Assembly: GCA_902779445.1 (NCBI GenBank)
Contig: CACZBM010000011.1
Location: 1 to 56,794 of the forward strand
Length of the DNA: 56,794 nucleotides
Direction: 5' to 3'
Source: an uncultured Lachnospiraceae bacterium
GTDB lineage: Bacteria; Bacillota; Clostridia; Lachnospirales; Lachnospiraceae
The notes under the pieces were generated by a model. That model saw only the letters and a list, made by a program, of their open reading frames with translations. It had not been told where the DNA came from and made no database searches. The position numbers and the translations under genes are program-made. This document shows, piece after piece, positions 34,721-42,895 of the stretch (position 1 is its first letter; every line of letters starts with the position of its first letter).

Positions 34721-34722
34721 TA

Positions 34723-34750
34723 TTGTAATCCCCGGAAAATGCGATAAAAT
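34723..34750 (+). promoter_or_regulatory. Promoter of the CAP-domain gene, leaderless layout
   Basis: TTGTAA (34723-34728), 16 nt, TAAAAT (34745-34750), then only 6 nt to the ATG. The preceding terminator ends at 34720, so this 36-bp gap must hold the promoter. Confidence 0.55.
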
Positions 34751-34756
34751 GGAAAA

Positions 34757-35209
34757 ATGAGGAGATTGCTTTTTCTGGTGATAACATTCGCCATGCTTTT
34801 TAGTGTTGACGCATTTGCTGCAGTAGACATCAATGCGCTCAATAATAGAATGTTGTCTTCCATCAATGAACTCCGGGCATCAAACGGAGTAAAAGCACTG
34901 ACTCTTGACCGGGATCTGATATCTGTCGCCAACATACGTTCACAGGAAGCATCTTCAAACTGGAGCCACACCCGTCCAAACGGCGAACAGGGTGTGGAAT
35001 TGATATCGAGCAACAAATGGAGGGGGGAAAATCTGTCCCGCATTAAAGGAACAGAGGATCCGGCAAAAGCTGCCAGCGTTATGTTCGAAGATCTTGTTGC
35101 ATCCCCCGCACATTATGATAATATGGTCTTCGGAGAATTTACCAGGATAGGTATCTCATCTTACGTCGAAGGCGATAAGATCACTGTTGCTTATTTATTT
35201 AGTAATTGA
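34757..35209 (+). CDS. Secreted CAP (SCP/PR1) domain protein
   Basis: 150 residues. A signal peptide ([21 protein letters not shown], read in parts; cleavage after AFA) is followed by one CAP domain: [30 protein letters not shown] with the first conserved His, the GENL segment, and ASPAHYDNM with the second His. The family is extracellular, with roles from lipid binding to wall interaction in bacteria; the role here is unknown. It begins right after the flagellin terminator. The next gene, upp, starts 13 bp after its stop. Confidence 0.88.
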   Translation: MRRLLFLVITFAMLFSVDAFAAVDINALNNRMLSSINELRASNGVKALTLDRDLISVANIRSQEASSNWSHTRPNGEQGVELISSNKWRGENLSRIKGTEDPAKAASVMFEDLVASPAHYDNMVFGEFTRIGISSYVEGDKITVAYLFSN

Positions 35210-35222
35210 AAAGGATGAAAAA

Positions 35223-35870
35223 ATGTCAGACATTACGAAAATGGAAAATGTAATAATTATCGATCACCCTCTTATCCAGCATAAGATCACAAGGCTCAGG
35301 GATAAGAATACCGGTACAGCAGAGTTCAGACAGCTGGTAAATGAGATCGCGATGCTCATGGGATATGAGGCTTTAAGAGATCTTGAATTAAAGAATATTG
35401 ATGTTGAAACTCCGATCGAAAAGACGGTATCACCGGTTTTAGCAGGAAGAAAACAGGCGATCGTGCCTATACTCCGTGCAGGGCTTGGAATGACCGATGG
35501 TATTCTGAATCTGGTACCTGCCGCAAAGGTTGGACACATCGGATTATACAGGGATGAGGAGACGCATAAGCCCCACTCATACTACTGCAAACTGCCGGCG
35601 CCCATAAATGAGAGGACCATAATCGTTACGGATCCCATGCTCGCAACTGGCGGATCTGCTATTGATGCCATAAGGTTCATTAAGGAAAGCGGCGGAAAAA
35701 AGATCAAATTCATGTGTATCATAGCAGCTCCTGAAGGAGTAAAGGCTCTTACAGAAGCACATCCTGATGTTCAGATCTATATAGGACATCTCGACCGTCA
35801 GCTCAATGAAAACGCTTATATCTGCCCCGGACTCGGAGATGCCGGCGACAGGATCTTCGGTACGAAGTAA
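35223..35870 (+). CDS. upp: Uracil phosphoribosyltransferase
   Basis: About 215 residues. [16 protein letters not shown] at the N-terminus and the PRPP loop [16 protein letters not shown] near residue 135 are diagnostic, as is the C-terminal [16 protein letters not shown]. It converts uracil and PRPP to UMP. A longer frame opens at 35187, overlapping the CAP gene, but the ATG at 35223 behind AAAGGA gives the standard N-terminus. The gene ends at a strong terminator. Confidence 0.96.
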   Translation: MSDITKMENVIIIDHPLIQHKITRLRDKNTGTAEFRQLVNEIAMLMGYEALRDLELKNIDVETPIEKTVSPVLAGRKQAIVPILRAGLGMTDGILNLVPAAKVGHIGLYRDEETHKPHSYYCKLPAPINERTIIVTDPMLATGGSAIDAIRFIKESGGKKIKFMCIIAAPEGVKALTEAHPDVQIYIGHLDRQLNENAYICPGLGDAGDRIFGTK

Positions 35871-35888
35871 TATTGTTCAACAATTAGT

Positions 35889-35938
35889 ACAATAATCGGG
35901 CTGGACAAACCGGCCCGATTGGTGTATTGTTTTTTTTA
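35889..35938 (+). terminator. Rho-independent terminator after upp
   Basis: Outer ACAATA / TATTGT and inner AATCGGGC / GCCCGATT stems, then eight T residues. Confidence 0.9.
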
Positions 35939-35939
35939 C

Positions 35940-35973
35940 ATTTCATGAAATCATTTTTGCCCTTCGGCAAAAG
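35940..35973 (+). promoter_or_regulatory. Leader elements before the pilus operon
   Basis: A 12-nt palindrome ATTTCATGAAAT (35940-35951) and a hairpin TTTTGCC-CTTC-GGCAAAA (35955-35972, perfect 7-bp stem). I see no convincing -35/-10 pair here. The elements lie 35-68 nt before the first tad gene. Confidence 0.3.
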
Positions 35974-36007
35974 AAATCCTTATTTTTAATTTCAGAAGGC
36001 TTGAGAC

Positions 36008-36424
36008 ATGGGGAAACCGGTTTTATTTTTGTTCCTTGCAGCCGCCTCTTATACAGATCTTAAATATCGCTATATCGATAATTTCCAGAATATCTTTTAT
36101 TTCATATTGGGACTTATATTTATCGGACTTGAAAAAGGTATATATGGTCTGGCTGACGGTGTTATAACAGCAATTCTTGTTTTTGCGGTATCACTTATCT
36201 TTTACGCAGCGAGGTATCTCGGAGCAGGGGATATTAAATTCATAATGGGAATAGCTGTCTTTACCGGACATGAAGAGATACTGAACTCTTTGATCCCGGT
36301 GACGATGGCAGCGGTAATGGTGATGATCCTAATGATCATAAAGAGCGGAAGTATAAAAAACCAAAAGATTCCCATGGCAGTACCGATAAGTCTCGGGGTT
36401 TTCTGGCAGACAATGATGATATGA
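36008..36424 (+). CDS. tadV: Prepilin peptidase, A24 family (first copy, TadV/CpaA-like)
   Basis: 138 residues with about five membrane helices. The two catalytic Asp residues are in SYTDLKYRYID near residue 16 and in GAGDIKF near residue 76 (GxGD motif). It should cleave the leader of the Flp pilin and pseudopilins. It lacks the N-terminal methylase domain of classical PilD, as is normal for Tad loci. It is the first gene of the pilus operon; a second copy lies at 43703-44131. Confidence 0.85.
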   Translation: MGKPVLFLFLAAASYTDLKYRYIDNFQNIFYFILGLIFIGLEKGIYGLADGVITAILVFAVSLIFYAARYLGAGDIKFIMGIAVFTGHEEILNSLIPVTMAAVMVMILMIIKSGSIKNQKIPMAVPISLGVFWQTMMI

Positions 36425-36435
36425 GGTGATCAGGA

Positions 36436-37416
36436 ATGAAGAAAAACACGTTGGCAGTATTTGACTCGGATGAAGAATATGTAACCAAGCTTATGAGCTA
36501 TATGTCGGATTCCAGGTCAGTGCCCCTGGAGATCCAGGGCTTTACCGATAAGAAAAGACTAAAGGACTATATGCAGGGAAATGAAGTTGATATCCTGCTG
36601 ATCCCGGAAGAGGAGCTGGATGATGAGATAGAAGCTTATGAAACCGGCGAGATGATGGTACTTTCAGAAGGGGATTCCTCTGAAGACGGAAAAGGACATA
36701 AATCCATATGTAAATATCAGTCTTCAGAAAACATCGTAAAGGAGGTAATGTGCTACTATGCCGACAGCCCGGAAACAGAGCTGGGTATACTGAATGCAGC
36801 GAATACTGAGATCATTGGCATCTACTCTCCAATAAGGCGGAGCTTTCGCACATCATTTGCCTTTGCGCTGGGGGAAGTTCTCTCAGAGAGGGAAAAGGTC
36901 CTCTATATCAATCTTGAGGAATATTCGGGGTTTAACCAGCTTTTACAGAAGAATTTTATGATGGATATTTCAGACCTGATATTTTATATAGGTCAGAAAA
37001 AGAGGAATTTCCCCTGTAAACTGGCAAGCATGGTTGAAAAAGCAGGGCTCATGGATTTTATTCCCCCGGTCATCTCGCCTCTCGATATCCTGTCTGTAGA
37101 CCGGGAAACCTGGAACATATTCTTTAATGAACTGTGTAACTGCGATTATTCAAAAATCGTTGTGGACATCTCGGATTCCGTAAGTGCATTTCTCGACATA
37201 CTTTCCTACTGTAAAAAGATATATATGCCGGTACGCGAAGACACTGTTTCAAAAGCAAAGCTCGAACAGTATGAAGCGATGCTACGGATAATGGAGAGGG
37301 AAGACATTATCGACAGAACGGAGAGACTCACGATCCCTTTTATGAACGATCTTAACGGAAATCTACGGACACTTGGGGATTCATCCCTGGGAGATTTTGC
37401 GAGGTCACTCTTATGA
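36436..37416 (+). CDS. tadZ: TadZ/CpaE-like pilus localisation protein, degenerate ATPase
   Basis: 326 residues. Residues 1-110 look like an atypical receiver domain (TLAVFDSDEEYVTKL). The rest has a MinD/ParA-type fold. The P-loop position reads GIYSPIRRSFRTSFA near residue 135, so the deviant Walker A lysines are missing and ATP hydrolysis is unlikely. In other Tad systems TadZ/CpaE places the machine at a pole. Its place just before tadA and its 4-bp overlap with it support the call. Confidence 0.75.
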   Translation: MKKNTLAVFDSDEEYVTKLMSYMSDSRSVPLEIQGFTDKKRLKDYMQGNEVDILLIPEEELDDEIEAYETGEMMVLSEGDSSEDGKGHKSICKYQSSENIVKEVMCYYADSPETELGILNAANTEIIGIYSPIRRSFRTSFAFALGEVLSEREKVLYINLEEYSGFNQLLQKNFMMDISDLIFYIGQKKRNFPCKLASMVEKAGLMDFIPPVISPLDILSVDRETWNIFFNELCNCDYSKIVVDISDSVSAFLDILSYCKKIYMPVREDTVSKAKLEQYEAMLRIMEREDIIDRTERLTIPFMNDLNGNLRTLGDSSLGDFARSLL

Positions 37417-38606
37417 AAGACCTATCATCCGTAAGACAGGATCTTCACGATGCAATACTCCGGGAAATAGATCTCTCCCGGGAAGTAAGTGATGAAGAGA
37501 TTGAGGAGATAATAAACAGTTCCATACTGAACGCAGGGAAAAATCTGTTTTTGAGCCTTGAAGAAAAGCAGCGCCTGATGCGGGAACTCTTTGATTCCAT
37601 AAGGAAAAAGGGAGTCATTCAAACTCTTATAGATGATCCGCAGGTGACGGAAATAATGGTAAACGGAACAGAAAATATCTTCATCGAAAAAGCAGGAGAG
37701 CTGTTCAAATGGGACAGGAGATTTGAGTCAAAAGAAGCATTAAATGACGTGATCCAGCAGATCGCTGCCGGCTCCAACCGGGTGGTAAATGAAGCGTCAC
37801 CCATAGTGGATGCAAGGCTTGAAAACGGTTCCAGAGTCAACATCGTCATGAATCCGGTGGCCTTAAACGGCCCTGTCATCACCATCCGGAGATTCCCGGA
37901 TAATCCCATCAAAATGGAAGACCTGATAAGATTCGGGTCGATCACCGCAGAAGCTGTTGAGTTTTTGAGAAAACTCGTTATCAGCGGATATAACATCTTC
38001 GTTTCCGGAGGGACCGGCAGCGGTAAGACAACCTTCCTAAACGCCCTGTCTTCCTTTATCCCTGAAGACACAAGGGTTATTACCATTGAAGACTCTGCGG
38101 AGCTTCAGATACAGGGGATCCCAAATCTTGTCAGTCTGGAAACCAGAAATGCAAATGTTGAAGGCTGTAAGCCGATAACGATGAGGGATCTTATCAAATC
38201 GTCCCTGCGGATGAGGCCTGACCGCATAGTGGTTGGCGAAGTCAGGGACGGGGCTGCGTTTGACTTTCTTCAGGCTGCGAATACAGGACATGACGGCTCC
38301 CTGTCCACGGGACACGCTAACAGCGCAAAGGACATGATATCAAGGCTTGAAACAATGGTTCTTATGGCGGGGATGGAGCTGCCTCTTCAAGCCATCAGGA
38401 GGCAGATAGCTTCTGCCGTAGATATCATAGTCCATCTTGGCAGGATGAGGGATAAGAGCAGAAAGGTCATGGAAATATCGGAAATAACAGGATATTTGGA
38501 CGGAGAAGTGGCCATAGAACCTGTATATAAACTTGTAAACGGGAAACTGAAAAAGTCAGGGAGCCTTAAATTCACGGAAAAACTGGAAAGGAGTGGTTTC
38601 ACTTGA
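37413..38606 (+). CDS. tadA: Tad pilus motor ATPase (TadA/CpaF)
   Basis: 397 residues. Walker A is VSGGTGSGKTTFLNAL near residue 195. The Asp and His boxes follow: ITIEDSAELQI, RMRPDRIVVGEVRDGAAFD, and TGHDGSLSTGHANSA. It is a hexameric secretion ATPase that powers Flp pilus extension and retraction. Start overlaps tadZ (ATGA); end overlaps tadB. Slightly shorter than many CpaF proteins at the N-terminus. Confidence 0.95.
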   Translation: MKDLSSVRQDLHDAILREIDLSREVSDEEIEEIINSSILNAGKNLFLSLEEKQRLMRELFDSIRKKGVIQTLIDDPQVTEIMVNGTENIFIEKAGELFKWDRRFESKEALNDVIQQIAAGSNRVVNEASPIVDARLENGSRVNIVMNPVALNGPVITIRRFPDNPIKMEDLIRFGSITAEAVEFLRKLVISGYNIFVSGGTGSGKTTFLNALSSFIPEDTRVITIEDSAELQIQGIPNLVSLETRNANVEGCKPITMRDLIKSSLRMRPDRIVVGEVRDGAAFDFLQAANTGHDGSLSTGHANSAKDMISRLETMVLMAGMELPLQAIRRQIASAVDIIVHLGRMRDKSRKVMEISEITGYLDGEVAIEPVYKLVNGKLKKSGSLKFTEKLERSGFT

Positions 38607-39349
38607 ACTATGACACCTATAGATTTTCAAAGGGGGAAAGAGCGACATACCTGTTTCTGGGAGCGTTGATAGATGCACTGGTATCATGGAGCTTTTATAA
38701 AAGCCTTGTAGTGTTTTTTATATTATTGCTGCCGACAGAATGGTTTTTCCTGCAATTTGTAAAGAAAGGGCTTATCGAGAAGCGGAAGTTTGAGCTGTCA
38801 CTTGAATTCCGTGAAGCGATAATGGCGGTGCAGGCATCGCTTAATGCCGGATATTCCGTGGAAAACTCATTTATCGAGGCAGGGCGGGTTATGGAAAATA
38901 TGTATGGCAGTAAGGGTCTTATCACGGTGGAATTCAAGGTGCTTACGAGGCGGTTAAGATCGAATGAAAGCCTGGAGAAGATACTTTTGGAGCTTTCAGA
39001 CAGATGTGGCATAGAGGACATTGAAGACTTTGCCAATGTGTTTTCAGCCGCAAAACGAAGCGGAGGCGACTTCACAAGGATTATGCGGAAGGCCGCTGAT
39101 TCCATAGGGGATAAGATGGATATCCGAAGGGATATAAGGACGAGCATCAATGCGAGACGGTACGAAAACAGGATCATGGAGATGGTGCCCTTTGGGATAA
39201 TAATCTACCTGAATATCACGTCAGCCGGATTTCTCTCATCTCTCTACCATAACAGCGCAGGCATGATAATAATGACCATAAGCCTCATACTGTATCTGGC
39301 CGGATTTTTAATGGCTGAAAAGATCACATCGGAAGCGGAGAAAGTCTGA
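38603..39349 (+). CDS. tadB: Tad inner-membrane platform protein TadB
   Basis: 248 residues. Two N-terminal helices are followed by a T2SSF (GspF-like) domain: EFREAIMAVQASLNAGYSVE near residue 72 and FANVFSAAKRSGGDF near residue 144. Helices at the C-terminus (residues 190-245) complete it. With TadC it forms the base on which TadA acts. The TTG start (38603) overlaps the tadA stop and follows AAAGGAGTGG. It overlaps tadC by 1 bp. Confidence 0.88.
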   Translation: MNYDTYRFSKGERATYLFLGALIDALVSWSFYKSLVVFFILLLPTEWFFLQFVKKGLIEKRKFELSLEFREAIMAVQASLNAGYSVENSFIEAGRVMENMYGSKGLITVEFKVLTRRLRSNESLEKILLELSDRCGIEDIEDFANVFSAAKRSGGDFTRIMRKAADSIGDKMDIRRDIRTSINARRYENRIMEMVPFGIIIYLNITSAGFLSSLYHNSAGMIIMTISLILYLAGFLMAEKITSEAEKV

Positions 39350-40803
39350 TGATCTATTTTAATCTTCTGATACTTATTATATTTATCGCCTTATTCATCC
39401 TGTCATCGGGGATAAACATAAGTAAAAACAAAAAGGATTCCGGAATAAAACTCTGCTTCAGACGAATGGCAGTCTTTATTTTGAAGTACATAAAGACGGG
39501 AAACGATACGGAAGTAATTAAGAAGCAGGCACTTTTGAATCCGGCCGCCGGAGGAAGGCAGGAAGCCCAGAATTACAGAATTGAAAAAATGTCGGAGATA
39601 CTCCTCATACTTTTTGCAGGGAATATCCTTTCACTGCTTCTATTGTTAAGCGCGCTTTTCTCGGGAAATGATGTCGAGGGCTATACAATAGCCCGCAAGG
39701 GATACGGGGAGGGTGATCTCATTGTAAACCTTGATGCGAGGGTCGGTGACAAAAGTATCGACGAGCCTATAGAGATAACGGTTGGAGAACGGCAGTATAC
39801 GAAAGAAGAAACTGACAGGATATTTGAGGAGATCGGGAATTCACTGCCGCAGAGGATCCTGGGAGAAAATGAATCCCTTGAAAAAGTGGAATATGACCTC
39901 AATCTTATCGACAGTGCTGATGATTATCCTGTCAATATCGAGTGGTCCGTTGATAACTATGATGTTCTGGATAGTGACGGGGTAATTCAGGAGGATGTCA
40001 CAAATGAAAAGGGGACAGCAGTTGTGCTGACTGCCTCTCTTAATTATATGGGCCGCTATGAGGAATTTATTTTTCCGGCGGTGGTATATCCGAGGCACAT
40101 GGAGGCTGCGGGAAAGCTCAAGAGTTTGGTGATGAGGAAGATCGCAAAATACGAGGGCCTGACAGTTTCATCCGCAAATCTGATCCTGCCCGATAAGCTG
40201 GGAAATATGGATATTTCCTATAAAAGGACACCCGGAGCAGCCGCACCGCTTGTGTTTGGAGGAGCAATACTTATGATATTTGTGATCTGGTTTGGCAGAG
40301 ACAGGGATCTGGAGAAGCAGGTACAGATGCGGGAAAAGGAAATGCTAAATGATTACCCGGAAATAGTAAGCAGACTGAGTCTCTTTTTCGGTGCAGGAAT
40401 GACAATAAGAGGTGCATTTGAAAAGGTGGCAGAAGACTATGAGAAGCAGGTCAGGAAAGGCAGGAAGAAAAAAAGATTCGCTTTTGAGGAAATACTTATA
40501 ACCGTCCGGGAAATGAGGGGCGGGGTGCCGGAGTGTCAGGCATATCAGAATTTCGGGACGAGGTCAGGAGTAAGAAGATACGGGAAGCTCGGGACACTTC
40601 TATCCCAGAATCTGCAAAAGGGAAATGCGGGTATCACCGAAGCTCTGGAAGCCGAGTCAAAAGACGCTTTTGAAGACAGGAAAGCAGATGCCAGAAGAGC
40701 AGGAGAAGAGGCAGGAACAAAGCTGCTTCTGCCAATGGCGATGATGCTGCTTGTTGTTATGGTGATAGTGATATTACCGGCGTTTATGTCATTCGCACAG
40801 TGA
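39349..40803 (+). CDS. tadC: TadC-like platform protein with extracellular Ig-like insert
   Basis: 484 residues, about 180 more than typical TadC. Helices at about 3-20 and 80-102 are followed by a region of some 180 residues, then a helix at about 292-312, a T2SSF domain (EIVSRLSLFFGAGMTIRGAF near residue 345) and a C-terminal helix. Within the insert, VNIEWSVDNYDVLDSDGVI, then GTAVVLTASLNY and FIFPAVVYP, match the atrophied bacterial Ig-like pattern (Trp strand, DG turn, VxLTA strand). By topology the insert should face outward. It pairs with TadB in the pilus platform. ATG start overlaps tadB. Confidence 0.8.
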   Translation: MIYFNLLILIIFIALFILSSGINISKNKKDSGIKLCFRRMAVFILKYIKTGNDTEVIKKQALLNPAAGGRQEAQNYRIEKMSEILLILFAGNILSLLLLLSALFSGNDVEGYTIARKGYGEGDLIVNLDARVGDKSIDEPIEITVGERQYTKEETDRIFEEIGNSLPQRILGENESLEKVEYDLNLIDSADDYPVNIEWSVDNYDVLDSDGVIQEDVTNEKGTAVVLTASLNYMGRYEEFIFPAVVYPRHMEAAGKLKSLVMRKIAKYEGLTVSSANLILPDKLGNMDISYKRTPGAAAPLVFGGAILMIFVIWFGRDRDLEKQVQMREKEMLNDYPEIVSRLSLFFGAGMTIRGAFEKVAEDYEKQVRKGRKKKRFAFEEILITVREMRGGVPECQAYQNFGTRSGVRRYGKLGTLLSQNLQKGNAGITEALEAESKDAFEDRKADARRAGEEAGTKLLLPMAMMLLVVMVIVILPAFMSFAQ

Positions 40804-40820
40804 GACCAAAAATGCGTGGC

Positions 40821-40870
40821 AAAGGCTTCTCCCTTTGGGAGAAGCTGTCACCGAAGGTGACTGATGAGGG
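40821..40870 (+). repeat. REP/MITE-like repeat, family A
   Basis: Practically identical to the copy at 605-654, differing in the loop (CCCTTTGGG against CCCTCTGGG). It lies between tadC and the pilin gene. Confidence 0.9.
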
Positions 40871-40887
40871 GAAACCCAGATGAGCCT

Positions 40888-40904
40888 GTCTGTATATTAC
40901 AGAC
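40888..40904 (+). promoter_or_regulatory. Small hairpin before the pilin gene
   Basis: GTCTGTA-TAT-TACAGAC, a perfect 7-bp stem 38 nt before the pilin start. With no T-run, it may stabilise or process the pilin mRNA. Confidence 0.35.
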
Positions 40905-40942
40905 GTTACTCATAAATATCAAAAAGAAAGGAGGAGAACCCT

Positions 40943-41104
40943 ATGTTGAAGAGATTTTTTGAAGAAGAAGACGCCATCGGTACCGTAGAGATGATATTAA
41001 TACTCGTGGTTCTGATCGGTCTGGTGATCATCTTTAAAACCCAGCTTACAGATCTTGTAAACAAGATATTCAAGACCATCAATTCTAAAGCAACATCTAT
41101 CTGA
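40943..41104 (+). CDS. flp: Flp1-type type IVb pilin
   Basis: 53 residues: MLKRFFEEEDAIGTVEM, then a continuous hydrophobic helix (ILILVVLIGLVIIF), then a short amphipathic tail ending NSKATSI. The charged leader, the Gly-Thr-Val-Glu junction with the key Glu, and the helix directly after it are typical of Flp pilins. Cleavage after the Gly by the A24 peptidase would leave a mature pilin of about 40 residues. The very strong ribosome site AAAGGAGG suggests high expression, as expected for the major subunit. It sits between the platform genes and the minor pilin genes. Confidence 0.88.
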   Translation: MLKRFFEEEDAIGTVEMILILVVLIGLVIIFKTQLTDLVNKIFKTINSKATSI

Positions 41105-41131
41105 TTCACAATATTTAGCAAAGGAAAATCT

Positions 41132-42544
41132 ATGAAGAGGGGAACTATAACCGTATTTCTAAGTATTTCACTGACTATTATCCTGTCCCTTGTCGGAGCC
41201 GTTATAGAGAGCGCGAGATACAGCGCTCTTAGGATGAGAACGGAAATGATAATGGAAATGGGGCTTATGTCGGTATTTGCTGAATACAACAGGGAGTTAC
41301 TGAAAAACTATGACCTCCTCTTCATAGATACCTCATACGGAACCGGAAAACCGGATATTGCCGCTACTGAGGACCATCTAAAAGAATATATGAGTTATAA
41401 CGGACGTCCCGGCAAAGGTCTTTTATCTGTTGGACTGGATGAAATGATGGCGCTTGACGTTAAGAAGACAGAAATTCCCATGTATTCCCTTGCAACAGAT
41501 CAGGGAGGAAGAGAATTCAAAAGACAGGCGATCCATGCAGTCAAAGAGTATTTCGGTTTAGGTCTGGCGGAGAAGATAAAACAGAATGTTTCAGATTATA
41601 AAAAGAGCGGAATAAAAGACTACGACGTGGATAAGAGAAGGGCAGCGATAGAGAAGAAGCTTGAGGGCGTGGATCTCAAGGTGGAAAAATGCCCGGTGGA
41701 TGAAGTATATGACGAAAGGCCGGGAATAATAGAGAGACTGGTTTCAGGTGGCATAACAGTTTCCGATAAAAAGCTGGATCTCCATAATACCGCCTCTCAC
41801 AGAGACCTGAATAAAGGTATTGGAGTAGTGAGGCCGAAAAGTGATCCCGATTCAGAGATAAACGATCTTCTTTTCGATCAATATTTAAGATGGAAAATGA
41901 GCTCATTCATAAATGATCTTAACCATTCTTCATGCTCCTATGAAATGGAATACATATTAAACGGTAAGAATACCGATAAGGCCAATTTCCGGGACACTGT
42001 CGCAAAACTGTTCATGATAAGGGAAGCCGCAGATACCATGGCGGTATTTAAAGACGAAGGGAAAAAGGCGCAGTGTAAAGCGCTTTCGGAGGTCATTGCA
42101 CTTCTTCTCCTAAATCCTGAGATCGAAGAGCCTCTTACAGATATGCTGCTATTCACCTGGGGATTCGCTGAAAGCGTTATGGATATGAGGATACTGTTAA
42201 AGGGAGGAAGGATACCGCTAATTAAGACAGGTGATGATTTTCAGATAAAAACTGTTGCAGGTATAACATTATTTCTGGTAAGCCCGGTGTCCAAAGAAAG
42301 CAGTAAAAAAGGGCTTAGGTACGACGATTATCTCCTTATGCTCCTGGCGCTTGAAAACAGAGATAAAAAGGTAATGAGAGCAATGGATGTCATTGAGATG
42401 AATATGAGGACAAAAGAAGGAAACAGGGGATTCCGGCTGGACGGATGCGTTGATTATCTGGAAGCGGACGTGACTCTCAATGCGAAAAAGGGATATACCT
42501 TCACCATTCGAAGGGATTATTCATACGAGCCGGTCATTGAGTAA
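41132..42544 (+). CDS. Pilus-linked membrane-anchored protein (DUF5702-like)
   Basis: 470 residues. An N-terminal helix (ITVFLSISLTIILSLVGAVIE) preceded by MKRG is followed by RYSALRMRTEMIMEMGLMSVFAEYNRELLKNYDLLFID, read in parts, which is characteristic of the DUF5702 proteins found in clostridial Tad loci. The remainder is extracellular and mostly helical with no known fold. The helix with polar start resembles TadE/TadG minor pilins, so it may be inserted into or anchor the pilus. AAAGGA precedes the ATG. An expanded family B repeat follows. Confidence 0.75.
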   Translation: MKRGTITVFLSISLTIILSLVGAVIESARYSALRMRTEMIMEMGLMSVFAEYNRELLKNYDLLFIDTSYGTGKPDIAATEDHLKEYMSYNGRPGKGLLSVGLDEMMALDVKKTEIPMYSLATDQGGREFKRQAIHAVKEYFGLGLAEKIKQNVSDYKKSGIKDYDVDKRRAAIEKKLEGVDLKVEKCPVDEVYDERPGIIERLVSGGITVSDKKLDLHNTASHRDLNKGIGVVRPKSDPDSEINDLLFDQYLRWKMSSFINDLNHSSCSYEMEYILNGKNTDKANFRDTVAKLFMIREAADTMAVFKDEGKKAQCKALSEVIALLLLNPEIEEPLTDMLLFTWGFAESVMDMRILLKGGRIPLIKTGDDFQIKTVAGITLFLVSPVSKESSKKGLRYDDYLLMLLALENRDKKVMRAMDVIEMNMRTKEGNRGFRLDGCVDYLEADVTLNAKKGYTFTIRRDYSYEPVIE

Positions 42545-42560
42545 ACGGGCATAAAGCAGT

Positions 42561-42740
42561 TCGATTCTGAGCGTAGCGGTGTCATTCTGAGCAAAGCGGT
42601 GTCATTCTGAGCAAAGCGAAGAATCTCTGGAGAGATCCTTCGGGTTAAAGCCCTCAGGATGACAGGAAATGCGAGCCCTCAGGATGACAGGAAATGCGAA
42701 CCCTCAGGATGACAGGAAATGCGAACCCTTAGGATGACAG
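42561..42740. repeat. Repeat family B, three left and four right arms
   Basis: Three left arms (ATTCTGAGC(G/A)AAGCGGTGTC, about 22-nt period), a centre AAGCGAAGAATC..GATCCTTCGGG, then four right arms (CC(C/T)(T)AGGATGACAG with GGAAATGCGA(G/A) linkers, about 26-nt period). It fills most of the gap between two pilus genes. Confidence 0.88.
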
Positions 42741-42754
42741 AAAAAGTAAGGAAG

Positions 42755-42895
42755 GAGGGGACGGGTGGATCAAAATCTCCCTTCATAAAAGATGTGAATA
42801 TTGGAAAATAGCATGAATTGGAATAAAAAAGATTATTTAGATATGAATATAAAATGCCATAGAGGTTCCCCAAGAATCGATCCACCCGTGCCCTC
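42755..42895. repeat. 17-bp inverted repeats around a 107-bp A+T-rich segment
   Basis: Left arm GAGGGGACGGGTGGATC (42755-42771); right arm GATCCACCCGTGCCCTC (42879-42895), matching as inverted repeats at 16 of 17 positions. The segment between contains all candidate start codons of the TadE-like gene. The left arm also carries a strong ribosome site (AAGGAGGGG) leading to a short frame, GTG at 42765 to TAA at 42788, of seven codons. Confidence 0.7.

Noticed and set aside
42765..42788. Seven-codon leader peptide (GTG to TAA) before the TadE-like gene
   Set aside because: It has a strong ribosome site but shows no run of regulatory codons. It is better explained by the inverted-repeat arm, so it is not listed as a gene.
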